From positions 4,231,709 through 4,295,708 of the forward strand of contig JAJKFL010000026.1 in the NCBI GenBank assembly GCA_021186555.1: DNA of 64,000 nucleotides. The letters run 5' to 3'. Shown here in pieces: positions 33,754-44,905 of this stretch. Each line of letters starts with the position of its first letter. The stretch's first letter is position 1. Source of the DNA: Reticulitermes speratus. Lineage: Eukaryota > Arthropoda > Insecta > Blattodea > Rhinotermitidae. The notes beneath the pieces were generated by a model. That model searched no databases. It was not told the origin of the DNA and worked only from the letters and a program-made list of their open reading frames with translations. Both the position numbers and the translations under genes were made by a program.

Positions 33754-36059
33754 GCGTAATGAACATCTTCTGTATGTCAGATATATAGCACACAGCCACA
33801 TGTAATATCTGTTCTGTCAGTGATACACTGGGCAAATACACAGATTGATGTTATGTTTCTAGAATTCTTATGTACCAAATGTAAGGTTGGTTGGTTGTCT
33901 GCAGCTTCAGAAGAAAGTTTACTAAGTCTAATGATCACTTTGGTACTTTACATCATTTACAAGATACAGTAAGTGTAAACATGTACATAGACTTCTCAAA
34001 GCATAAGAGTACAGAATTATGGGATTATATTTAAATCACCTTTAGGGGTTTTATGTGTACTGCATTACCTTCGTGTACAAAAGAAATTAGAGAAAGAGGA
34101 ACAGATGTAGCATTTTTTAAACCTTAGATGAATCAGATCATATTAATTTATTCATCTTGCCCCTTATCCCTACATGTCTCTGCATGTGTACATGTGTATG
34201 TGTGCCTTGTGACAATATCCAGGGGCAACATCCCAATGTGCTGTGGTAACAGTTATACACAGAAGTCAACATAGCTGTCCTTTTATTAAAGTATAACAAC
34301 TTGCTACATGTTTTGACCTTTTCCATTCATCTTGAGGTAAGTTCATACATCAAAATGAAAAGTGTTCAAACTTGCAGTACCACGATACTTTGGGATTCCA
34401 GGTTTTTTTTTATCATGTATATAGATACTGTGAAATTAAGTGTATTTAAAACTTGCATAAAGTTTAAAATAAGTGTCTAAATCTCATTGATATTGGGAAA
34501 GTCTGCCAGCACACTGTTGATTTCAAATGGTTTGTCATTCTGATGTTGGATCATGTCTGAGCCATGTACTTCATAATTTTTATGTGTTCTTGTTATATGT
34601 AACACATCTGGGTATTGTGTGTTTTCTGTAGTTTGTTCTCTGCAGTACATATGTTTCTGCTGAAAATCTGGGATCCCAAGGTAGTTTGACACTGCATGTC
34701 TCTATACTTTTTAATTTTGGTAATTGAACTTGACTGAAATTGGCCAAAGAGGTGTGCAACGTATATCAACTTGTTATACTTTAATAAATACTTAATTGTG
34801 CCAACTGAAAGAGTATTTGTATTTGTTGTGAATAGTTGCTGTTTGTCCATACACACCAAGAAGGAACAGTTTAAATTATCTCATAATCTAACAAACAAAG
34901 ATGCAGTTTGTAAACAGGTGAAGAATTTGTGTTACAGAATACAGAATTAGAGTTGTGGGTCTGCTTGTAGAATTTCTGGATAATGCAAATGTTAGGGATA
35001 CCATTTTATGTGGATAGATCAATATATCATGGAAAAGGTGTGATACTGATTTATTGATTTATCACATAATTTATTGGTGTCACATCATCTGCTATTTTGA
35101 TTTTCATAAAGAAAAATTCTAGACCTAAAATTTAATAACAGTGTCAGTTGTTTGCATTTTAGCAATGGGGAGGGGACAACTTCGCTGATGCTGGGAAATC
35201 ACATGACCTTATCACTGATATCTAAACAGAATGTTTTAATTAATGGTGGAACTTCACATAACAGTGATTATTTATGTGTGACAATTTGTCATACAAACAG
35301 TGAAAGAATATGATACTTGATGGTAAACTTGTTATTTGCTGGAGCGATTAAAAGTTTTGTAAACTGATAAAACAGTTGAGTATTCATACCACCAACTGTG
35401 ATAGTGATGCAAAATTTACGTTGATTGATGTTCCTAGACAGTATAGAATTTTTTGAGCCTTGCACTGATGATATCATCTATTAGAACGCAGTTAATTTCC
35501 TGTTGTGCCATGTGATATGGTGAATAGGTATGTGTGCTTCTGAGAAACCTGAGCAGAAGATGCTAACAGCAGGATCCTCTGGAATGTTGGTACTTACACG
35601 ACAGAACGGTGTCACATCCTAGAAGTGTGTAACATTCTTACTTAACCGCTGTGTGCATCTCAAATCTCCCACACAAGAATCATGTTCCTATTAAAGGGGC
35701 CATTAAATAAAGCTAGGTGTTGTTGGGTGGTGAAGTACAGCAGAGTAACGTATAAAAAGACGTGAAAACACAATAGAAGTTAAACAGTAAAACCTAAAGT
35801 TGGAAAATCAGAAGACGGTTTAAAATAGTAAAGGAGATTTCAAGTAGTAGTACTTAACAGAGAAATGGGTGCCAGCATGGGAAAGAGTGATAATATAGCC
35901 ACCTTCACAGTATTTGTCATAGGTGAAAGTAACTGTGTAGTTAATAAATGTTTGAAGAAAATTTTAAGAAATTGTTACTCGTTTGCTAAAATTACAAAGA
36001 AGTTTCAAAAAATAAGGTAAGCTGATGCCAAAAACTTTGTTCTGACTTCGATGTATACA

Positions 36060-36312
36060 TGGCATATTGGTAGCAGATGGTACACATCAGACTTCCGCAG
36101 AATCACCACTGACATTCAAGCACTATTGCACCAGCGCTTGCATCCCAGTGTAGAAGCAATCTTTGTCAAGTGTTTGTATCCAGGAGGTGACAGCTTGCTT
36201 CATATTGGTATCTGTTGCAAATTCCTTGCCAGCCAGGTGCTTCTTAAGGAGTCCAAAGAGACGGAAATTACTGGGTCCCAGATCGCAACTGTAGGGAGAG
36301 TGGTCCATAACT
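36060..36312 (-). pseudogene. mariner transposase C-terminal remnant
   Basis: The minus-strand peptide has HSPYSCDLGPSNFRLFG, then KKHLAGKEFATD, KQAVTSWIQTLD and FYTGMQALVQ. This is the C-terminal end of a mariner transposase, including the SPDLAPSD-type catalytic-aspartate block (here SCDLGPSN). A stop interrupts it after ALVQ, and CLNVSGD follows. Everything N-terminal is absent. It lies head to head with a second remnant at 36344. Confidence 0.82.
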
Positions 36313-36343
36313 TTGCAGTCATAGTGCTGTAACCAGTTACAAG

Positions 36344-36600
36344 TCCAGATGGCAGGATGGGACCCAGTGATTTCTATCTGTTTCTACCCTTTAAGAAGCA
36401 CCTGGCTGGTACTGATTTACAACATGCTGATGTAAAATGGGCTTTGCCTTCTTGCTAGACTTTTGACATGGATTGCTTCTATTCGAGGATACAAGCCTTG
36501 TTGCCACAGTGGAACAAATGATTAAATGTGAACAGGGACTGTTGATGCCTGATATGTAACATCTGCTACCTGTGTGTCATGTATACATTGATATCATAGT
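36344..36600 (+). pseudogene. Second mariner transposase C-terminal remnant, divergent
   Basis: The plus-strand frame has GPSDFYLF, KKHLAG, DMDCFYSRIQALLPQWNK and LNVNRDC, broken by stops. It is homologous to the minus-strand piece at 36060-36312 but clearly diverged. Both begin at nearly the same point of the transposase, so together they form an imperfect inverted repeat around a short centre (36313-36343). Confidence 0.72.
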
Positions 36601-38567
36601 GTTTGTTGCCTAATTTTTTTTTTAACTCCTTTGTAATGGCCAGGACTGTCACTAGTTTGTGGTGTAAGTTAGTTGAACTGCTTAGAATTTTGGGTACATG
36701 AGCCGTCAAGTGGAGGCTGCAGGTAGTTTAGGGTATGGACAATATGGCCTTTGAAGCAGACAGATTATGCATTGTGTTCCCCTGATTATGTAATGGAATA
36801 AGCACATGTACACATGCATGAGCTACACAAACACACACACATACTGCAACATGTAATTATAATATTGCTGTGTTTCTCAGTGCCGTTGTACGAACTGCAA
36901 GTAGTTGATCAGAGTACAAATCCAATCCATACTTGAATACTATGCAAGTAACCATATCTGTGTTTTCCTATTTAGTGCTGACTGCTTAACTACAAACAAT
37001 ACATATTTTTCTTGCTGTGTCCATTTCGTAGTACTTGGAAATAAACATCATGTGAATATATGACAAGTAGTATGAATTTATAATGGCATGAACAATTTTT
37101 CATAGCAGATTGCTTTGTCTGTCACTTCTATACTATAAGCAAACTAGGTACTGAGCTAGGGTGATATGGAGGGACACATATAAAGCAAATTGTGGTTTAA
37201 AATTACATTAATGATGGGGAGGAGCATTCTGATCTTGTAGCATGTGGCGCAGAGAAGTTTTCTGCGGGCTGAAGTATACTGTTACTGGATGTATGTGCAC
37301 ACTTTTCCTTTTTACCTACAGCTACTTGTACGTGAGCACTTTCAGTTTTGGATTGTGTACATCCGCGTTGAAAGGTTACTGCCCCACTGTGTTTATCCAC
37401 ATCAAGGGATGACCCCAGTTGCCATATAATTGACATCGTTTTGTTAGGCTGTCATGTGCATTTCATCTGGCATTATGTCGAGCAGAAGTTTTACTGGATG
37501 TGAAGCGACGTACAGGTTCTGTAGACTGTACACAGTGACGTCTTCTGAAATCTGCTAAGATGTGATCAGTTGTGAGTGTGGAGTTCATATCCAGTGTGTG
37601 GGTGACAGTGTCAGTAACAGTTGTCAGGGCTTAAGTGATGAATGACGTAGACACACGTATGCTGTTTGAGCTGTGTGTCCTGTGCAGTTGACCATGGCCG
37701 GGAGCAGTGGATGGAGTTTGGGATGGTGAATCTTTGCAGTCTGTGTTGCTTAACCTGGGAGCTTTGTGGTACGAGCTGTCATTCCTCCTCTGTGGTGATA
37801 GCTGTTGCTGGTCCCTTGTAATTGATTAAGAATGTTGGTAATTAGTACCATGGCTGTATGGAATTTGTCAAGATGTAGCCACATATAGGTGGTCTGTTTC
37901 ACTCTACACTGCACATAGCCAATACCATGGTGGCCTTGAATCCAGTGCTGTGCCCACCCACTGATGAATCATCTGGTTGCAGTATTTGTGTATGCCATGC
38001 ATGTTTCCTACACCCCCCGCTTGACGGTGCAGACCGTATGTCCGTTGGCAGATATTTAACGAAATGTAAGGTCACAGTAATATCCGACTTTGTGAAGTGT
38101 AATACCAGCAGTGTGATTTGCTTTGCAACAAGAGTGTAGAAATTAACAGCGGAGAATGCATTTTGAGAATGTGTGTTTCATTGGAGTGTACTTTTTTGTC
38201 TGTGTATGCTACACTACATTCTAGACATGCATGGTAAAATTCTGGCAATGAAGGCACAACATTTGTCAGTAAAATGCTGCCAGACTGACAGCTGCATCAG
38301 CTCATTAAGTTGGGCAAATGTTTCGGAGATTGTCACCATCATCAAGGTTGTGACATCTGATGCAGCTCTCAGCCTGAGTGGATTTTATTGAATTTAGTTA
38401 CCACAGAACTTCAATTAATACACTAGAAGTACCTTTTCAAGTAGTTTGTCTTATACCAATCACGAGTGACCCCAAGAGAAGGAAAAATGAAGTTGGTTTA
38501 AATGTGTACACAGAGATACTGGTATATGAGCAACTTACAGTATATTTACATGGTCTTGCTGATTGAG
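36601..38567. other. AT-rich, no gene; faint hammerhead-like remnant
   Basis: On minus, 38308-38352 has TTGATGATGGTGACA and TCCGAAACATTTGCCC, a decayed hammerhead-like arm. Otherwise nothing. Confidence 0.35.
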
Positions 38568-38815
38568 GATCCAGGATAGCGTAGCCAGCGTAGTGACTAG
38601 GCTATGGGCTGAACGGTCCAGGGTTCGAATCTCGGTAGTGGTAAGGAATTTTTTTCTACTCCAAAATGGCAACACTGGCTCTGTGGCCCACCTAGCTCCC
38701 TATTCAGTGGGTACCGGACTAAAGCTACGACCAGGGCATGCAGTTAACCACTCACCTCTTTCTGGTCCCCCTCTATGTCTTCATGGCATGGAGAGGGAAA
38801 ATGTTTTTACTTTTT
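38568..38815 (+). mobile_element. SINE family A, full copy
   Basis: Head GGATCCAGGATAGCGTAGCC, box B GGTTCGAATCTCGG, then CTCTGTGGCCCACCTAGC, TATTCAGTGGGTACCGG and GTTAACCACTCACCTC, ending TCTTCATGGCATGGAGAGGG. Internal deletion in the body. Confidence 0.8.
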
Positions 38816-39749
38816 ACTAGGTTTTTGTTCAGAGAGCCAGCCTCACAGACAGTGCAACAAGAATGTGTAAAAGTGTCTTTATTTACACTTTGGTGGCCAC
38901 AAGGTTCGAAGCTACAGCTGCTGACATTCCACATTACAAATATCAACCTCGGAGTGTACGAGAAATTCAAAACAGTCTTGAATAAGTGATGGCATTGAAA
39001 TACAAAACTCTAGGCAAATAAATGTTTTGAGGAAGAAATATGTTTCTTCTTAACTATTAGCAAACCATATGCATGTGTCTGCTGGCATTTCGTCTAAAAA
39101 TTTGTAGGCTTTCGGTGACATGCAGTGTTTGAGGGGTAAGACTAAAAACTGGTAAGTCGTACTTTGGTCTGTATAACTTCAGTCTAATTTGTATTGTATG
39201 TGAAAATTAAATTGAACTTTCTTTGCCTTTGTCAGATGTATCTTATCACACAGAAATGGATATAAGTCTTGGTACACATGCACATACACGTGTGCACCTA
39301 ATTGTGTTCAAAAAGTGTTAATGTAAAAATTTTTTGATTTGGCATACATGACTGCAAGGAGAACGCTTGTCATTAGCTGTCAGAATATGGTTAATTAAAT
39401 TTATAAAATCACAAAGAATATTCTCCAGATCAGACACACTGTAACTTTTCCTTTGAACTCTGTTAGTGATTGTGTGTGTGTGTCCGTGTTCACGTTTGTT
39501 CCCCGATTTAGTGTAACAGACATGAATATTCTAGACACTACCAGCAATTGAAGATTTTTTTATTTAAGGATAGTAATAAAATCTTACTGGAAACTCCAAT
39601 TTTGATAAATTTTTAACCTAAAATTACAAGATGGGAAACAGATGTTCAAGGTTGTAAGACCAGACCAGTACTGGTCAGTCTAGGATCGTGACATTTTGGT
39701 GACAGAACTTTGAAAAACATGAAACTCAATGATCTGAAAATACAAGAGG

Positions 39750-40035
39750 AGGAAGGTAAAGTTGTCCCTGTCCAGGCCATGAAGGCATATAGGGGGAATA
39801 GAGGTGTAGCTCCACACGTTCTTAACCACAGCGCTAGCTGGAGGTGAGTGGTAACTTCATGCCCTGGCTGCTTTACCAGTGGGTGGTACCAATTGAATTG
39901 TATGATGTGTGAGTCCAGAACTGGTGTGGGTGTTCTTGGAGGAGAGAACATCTCTTGCCATTGCCGGGACTCGGACCCTGGGTGGTCCAGCCTGTAGCAA
40001 GTTGCTGTACTGACTGTGCTATCCTGGCTACATGT
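39750..40035 (-). mobile_element. SINE family A, minus strand, full copy
   Basis: Starts GGTAAAGTTGTCCCTGTCCA, then CATGAAGGCATATAGGGGG, TTCTTAACCACAGCGCTAGC, CCTGGCTGCTTTACC and reverse box B (GGGACTCGGACCCTGG). The reverse head ends CTGTGCTATCCTGGCT. Confidence 0.82.
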
Positions 40036-40296
40036 AGGAAGTGGGAGATGCTGTAATGAGACAGTAAGGTTCAACACTGAAGCAGTTCATACCAGTTTAT
40101 GTCTTCACAGCCTATTTCTCTGAGATAAAGTTCAATATCCCAGCTTGTCCTTGTCCTTTTAAGCAGTGTTGTGACCAAAATTCTGTATATGTTTTTAATA
40201 ATATTCATTCCATGCATTGTGACTATAATCACCCAAACCCAGCAACAAGTGCACACAATTTATGTAAAATCACAAGTCATCCATATACATGAACTG

Positions 40297-40334
40297 TCCT
40301 ACATGTTTCAGCAATAAATCACCGCCCTCAGGGA
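40297..40334 (-). ncRNA. Degenerate hammerhead-like motif (element B, tail side)
   Basis: On minus: CTCCCTGAGGGCGGTGATTT, then ATTGCTGAAACATGTAGGAC. The core is CTGAGGG (last A lost), GAAAC is intact, and GTA is followed by GG. Stem II pairing is broken. Probably inactive. Confidence 0.4.
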
Positions 40335-40812
40335 GATGTTAGTACAACATAAATTTAATACATCCAATTTACATACACTGTTAAAAATAAATAATGTCTG
40401 CTATAAATATAAAAATGTGGATGTTAGAGTTAAATGCTGAAATATTCTTGAATGAAATTTATTGATGTGCCACTGTCTGTACTGTAAGCATACAAACACT
40501 GAGATCAAAGACTGCGATCCGAAAGGTCAAGTCCGTGTGCCGTGTAGTGATGCGTCTCATGTTGGAGTACACAGCACTCTCCTACATGGTGCACGGACTT
40601 GATCCTATCGGATTGCAAAGTTCGATCTACGTGTTTGTATGCTTACAACTACATACAGTATAGACAGTGGCATATCAATGAATTTTATTCAAGAATATGT
40701 CAGCATCACATTATCTGTAATATCCACATTTTTATATTTATAGCTGCCATTATTTATTTTTAGCAGTGTATGTGTAAATTGAATCTATTAATTCTATATT
40801 CCTTTGTATATG

Positions 40813-40855
40813 TCTCCCTGAGGATGGCAATTTATCACTGAAACATGTAGGAAAT
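40813..40855 (+). ncRNA. Degenerate hammerhead-like motif (element B, other arm)
   Basis: CTGAGGA at 40818, GAAAC at 40840-40844, then AT, GTA and GG. Stem I is three pairs. Stem II reads GGCAATTTATCACT, whose halves do not match each other but do match the halves in the other arm. Confidence 0.42.
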
Positions 40856-41004
40856 CTAACGTATGTGGATGATTTGTGAGTTTATATAAATTGTGTGCAT
40901 TCATTGATGAATGTGGGTGATCTGTGTACCTTGTCTGGTGGTGTTGTGACACTTTCAGTTGCTGAGATAGTGTATGTGATAAATGAATGAATGAGTGTGA
41001 GCAT

Positions 41005-41155
41005 TGGTGGAATGATACTGATGGGAAAACAATAGTACTCGGAGACTGTGACTTTGTCCACCACAAATCTCACATGGAGTGGGGTGAGATTGAACCGAGG
41101 CCTCCGTGATGAGAGGCGGGCACCTAACCGCCTGGGCCATGGCACTGCCCTTTAC
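41005..41155 (-). mobile_element. SINE family D with tRNA-like head, minus strand
   Basis: GGTGGAATGATACTGATGGG, GTACTCGGAGACTG and TTTGTCCACCACAAATCTCA are followed by the reverse head GAGATTGAACCGAGGCCTCC and GGGCACCTAACCGCCTGGGC (reverse box B and box A regions). Confidence 0.68.
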
Positions 41156-44100
41156 ACATTTCTTGTGTGCCTCAAATAACATGACTGAAATTACTTGCAA
41201 AGCCGAGCAGTTACAGTGCCCAGGCTGGATGGTCTGTTATACCACTCGATTATCAATGCTGAACAGTTCTGCACCCTGAGAGGCACTGCCCAGAAGAAAG
41301 GCAGGCCAGCAAATGCGAGAGAAAACTGTGGATGTACACAATGCCTGACAGTCTTAAATCTATTTGGACGTAAAGGTGTGTGGTGTGTGTTTTCAGTGAA
41401 TCTAGTGCACACATGCTTATGCATGTGACAGAATGCTTGTCCTATGCATCAAGGCATTCATTTTTGTAGCATTTCATAACGTGGGATATTCTGGAGAGAA
41501 GTTGGACCTGTACAATATTGCTTTTGATGTTCTGCTCTTTATCTTCCCAGCTGCCAAGTTCTTAGTGACTTGTTTTCATGTCATAGGAAATCTGCTTTCT
41601 GGATGGTATCACTTTGATAGAACATTGTTACTTAAACCTTGTGTTCACTGGTTTGGGGCTGTGAGTATCAGAGTGATCAAGTCATGTGATTGTAATTTGT
41701 GGCGGTATGGTTTGATATGTATGTGCAGATCCTAAAATATGCTTAATGAGGGGTGGCCCAAGTCTAGCTACTAGAAACTGGAGGCCTAGACAAACCATGC
41801 ACTTGGCACCCCTCCCCTTTCCTACCTTCCAGGCAGCTCGGATTTAAAATAAAATGCGTTAAAATGTAATTGAAAAGTTTTAAATTACAACTTCATGACT
41901 ATCGTGGAATTAAAAGAGTTTCTTATATTTATTTTTTCCATCGAATTTTGTGCCCCAGGTAGCCACCTAGTTTGCCTGTATGGATGGGCCGCCCCATGCT
42001 TGCTCATGCGAGTATAGAGAAAGTGAATCCTATAACATGCTTAATATTGCATGTTGAAAAAAAAATGGGTCCTGTAACATGTTTATTTGTGTATGTTGAT
42101 ACTTACTATTTTGTAACATGCTGGATCACATGTCAAAAGAAATTTAATATTCTAATATCCTTGATCATGCATGTCAGTAGAAAATGAGTCCTGTAACATG
42201 CTCGATCATGTGTGTTGAGAAGGTAAAACAGCTTTGTAGAATACATCCATGTGGTTTTCAGAACCATTGCACCTTGTGTGCTGTGCTCACGAATGTATGC
42301 AGTAAACGTGTGTTCATACATTATTTTAAAACGGAGTATCTATAGTGTACTTAGTTGTAAGTGTCATCCAAAACATCAGGAGAGTGTCCAGTTTTGAATA
42401 TAAAAATATGAATGTACCAAAAATATGTTACATTGTGAATTGTACAGTCTTGTTGGGAATGCAAACTAGAGTAAAACCTCATTACATTGTAATGTAAAAC
42501 CCTGAAAGAACATTTGCACTTGGTACTAAAAACATTTTTCTAATGTTCATAAGTTGTTAAAATGTCCTTGTTATTGGTTGGGAATTGTATAGATTGTGTT
42601 TTTGTTTTGATGAGGTTTTACTATTGTGTGTGGAAGATTTGATCTTTGAGAGATCATTTTGGAAGGTTGACATTCGCTAGTCACTTGGTGCAACAAGTTT
42701 GATTGGTACATTGTTTATAACGTCAAAAGTTTTGAATTTTGAATATGTTATGTATTCATTATGATGTACCATCACTGTCAATATATCAAATTGCTTTACT
42801 TTTGAAACTATAACTAATTTTGCTGTGCAATCATCTTTCATAATATAAATAAACATTTTTGATTTTTTCTTAAATCAAGAAATGAAAATTATACTATTCT
42901 GTGTTCAATTTTTGATTTTTTTAAGAAATCAGTTTCATTGTTGTTATGCAATTGCTGTAATTAAATTTGACTGGTGAACATTTTACAATACCAGCAGATA
43001 CATATAGAAGTATGTAGATGGCCCCGTTTGTCTTGTTCCTGTTTTGTGACACACACGTAGCGTGTCATGTACTACCTGCGGAACCTTGTCACATGTTCCC
43101 CCCCCCCCGTCCCAACACTTTTCCTCATGTTACTTTATATAATGTTAATTCTGGACCAAACCTTTAATAAATTTGATGTACCTTGACTAGTTAATTGTCT
43201 CAAGCTGTATAATTTTTCATACAAATTGACAAATTCAGAAGTTGCACTGGAAGAAAAGAAGTTTCAAGCAACTGGAAACTGTAGTTGGTAATGTTGCTGT
43301 TGTGTTATGTCCCTTAGTCAGTCAACGTATTGCGTAATGTCATTGTCATTTGGTATCTGCGGTGATTACAGCTTCTTTTTGCGCTTCCAAGATGTCTCAT
43401 TTCTCAGAAGCATTAACATCATAGAATCAGAAGCCATTTTAAATAATTTTGTTCCTAAGTTTTCATTCTTCTTGTTCCTTTAATGATGCTTTCGGAGTGC
43501 ATAAGTTGTGAAAGAATTGAATGGGAGGTTTATTGTTGGCGATTTCTTGGGAATTATGTGAAAGCCAACTTATTGTCACACTATCAGGAGGGACTGGGGA
43601 AAACCATATAAACTGCAGTCCTGAATCGTGGACTGCCAGAATGCGAAGCAGGGGCATTAAGCAGTTATCCATGATATATATTTAGGTATCTGGTTTGTCT
43701 GATTCTCACGCACGTGCGTATATGCACACAAATGTATCGTGTGTTTTATATTCAAGTCTTCTGAAATGTTCCACTCTGTCAATTGGTAAATAGTTAGTGG
43801 AATTCCAGATAAGCGTTGTTTTGCTGCCATCTCGAGGGCGTGATCCAAGAAGATTACTGGCAACTCTTTACTAAGGATTCAGTCTTGTTGATTCTGTTCA
43901 ACCTCTTGAACCAAAATATGAAGACATTGCTGTCTCTCCAAATGCTGGGACTCACTCACCAAACTCCACAGTGTCACATCACAGAAGACCTGAATCTGTA
44001 GCACCACCACTGTGAGAACCTCAAATCTTGCAGCGGTCGACACGGTGTAACATCCCAGGACTCCCCATCATCACTATAAGAACCTGCTACCCTGGTAGCA

Positions 44101-44619
44101 GAACGTATACGTTCAACTTTGCTAGTACTGTAGCGTTTCACTGGATACAGTTTGCAGCTAGTTACATCAACCTCCCTATCTCCTCATCTTTTGAGCAGCC
44201 TGTTTCCAAGAGGTTTCCTCTACCAAATTTCTTTACACATGCCTTGTCTCTTCTAGCCCCTCATAGCTATTTGCATTTTACTATCCTAGCAATCCTAGGT
44301 GATAAGTAATGAAGTTTGTCATTATAGCCTGAATTTCTCTGAATGTGTGTGTGTTTATAGTTAGTGCTGCCAAAGTGTTATGTACTGGCTCACATGTTCA
44401 TTTGTTAAGTGCCAGTTATGTACTACCCTGCTTTACAGAATGGTGAAGAGAGAGAGATTCTCATAGTTTTGTTGTGTCTGTCCATCTGTCATTAATGGGG
44501 TCAGAAGGATAACAAACAAGGAAAGGGTGGAATTTCTTGTGTTTTTAATTCTTCTCTGCATGAAAAGCCAAACCAGTGTGAACTGACTTTACCACACTCC
44601 CACTTAGGCAAAGATAAGG
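41156..44619. other. AT-rich, no supported gene
   Basis: Overlapping frames at 41191-41428 on both strands are unexplained. The 43890-44110 stretch has a decayed frame (ITEDLNL...HHCENLKSC) of a type I associate with insect repeats. A poly(C) run lies near 43101. AATAAA occurs at several places. Confidence 0.4.
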
Positions 44620-44905
44620 AGAGGTAAAGTTGTCCCTGTGCTTATTTAAGCGCCATGCAATGAGTGGTACTTAAGCGCATTCGTAACCTTGGTACTTGTT
44701 GGAGGTTTGTGGTTACCTTTATAGCCTAGCTGCCTTATCCCCAGGGAAAGAGTCCCTGGTACCTGCTGAATAGGACGCTGGGTGTGCTTGAGGTGTCAGG
44801 ATGTTTTGGACCGAAAAATAAATCTCTTGTTCCTTCAAAGAATTGAACCGTGATTCCTCAGTCATCCAGCCTGTGGCCTAGTCACTGTACTATTTTTGCT
44901 ATCTT
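44620..44905 (-). mobile_element. SINE family A, minus strand, old copy
   Basis: Starts GAGGTAAAGTTGTCCCTGTG, then CCCCAGGGAAAGAGTCCCTG and GAATAGGACGCTGGGTG. Reverse box B (AATTGAACCGTGATTCC) and the head remnant (CCTGTGGCCTAGTCACTGTA) follow. Noticeably diverged. Confidence 0.78.

Larger units (their letters stand above)
30177..36059. other. AT-rich, no gene seen
   Basis: Apart from the microsatellite at 31216 and the TIR element at 32930 nothing is recognised. Frames are short and lack splice context. Part could be extended 3' UTR of the upstream gene. Confidence 0.45.
40193..40921 (-). mobile_element. Palindromic hammerhead-bearing element B, about 700 bp
   Basis: A long imperfect palindrome. 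Left arm segments (CACACAATTTATGTAAAATC, TAAAAATAAATAATGTCTGC, ATATAAAAATGTGGATGTTA, CAAGTCCGTG) reappear inverted in the right arm up to about 40921, with the centre near 40560. Each arm has a hammerhead-like core. The left tail (about 40193-40226; minus-strand ATGCATGG...GAATATTATTAAA) resembles the tails of the other three elements. Target duplication unclear (CTGTATA at 40183, CTGTGTA at 40922). Confidence 0.6.

Noticed and set aside
41191..41428. Overlapping frames of 77 codons on both strands
   Set aside because: Symmetric open frames in a short patch without motifs; more likely repeat-derived.
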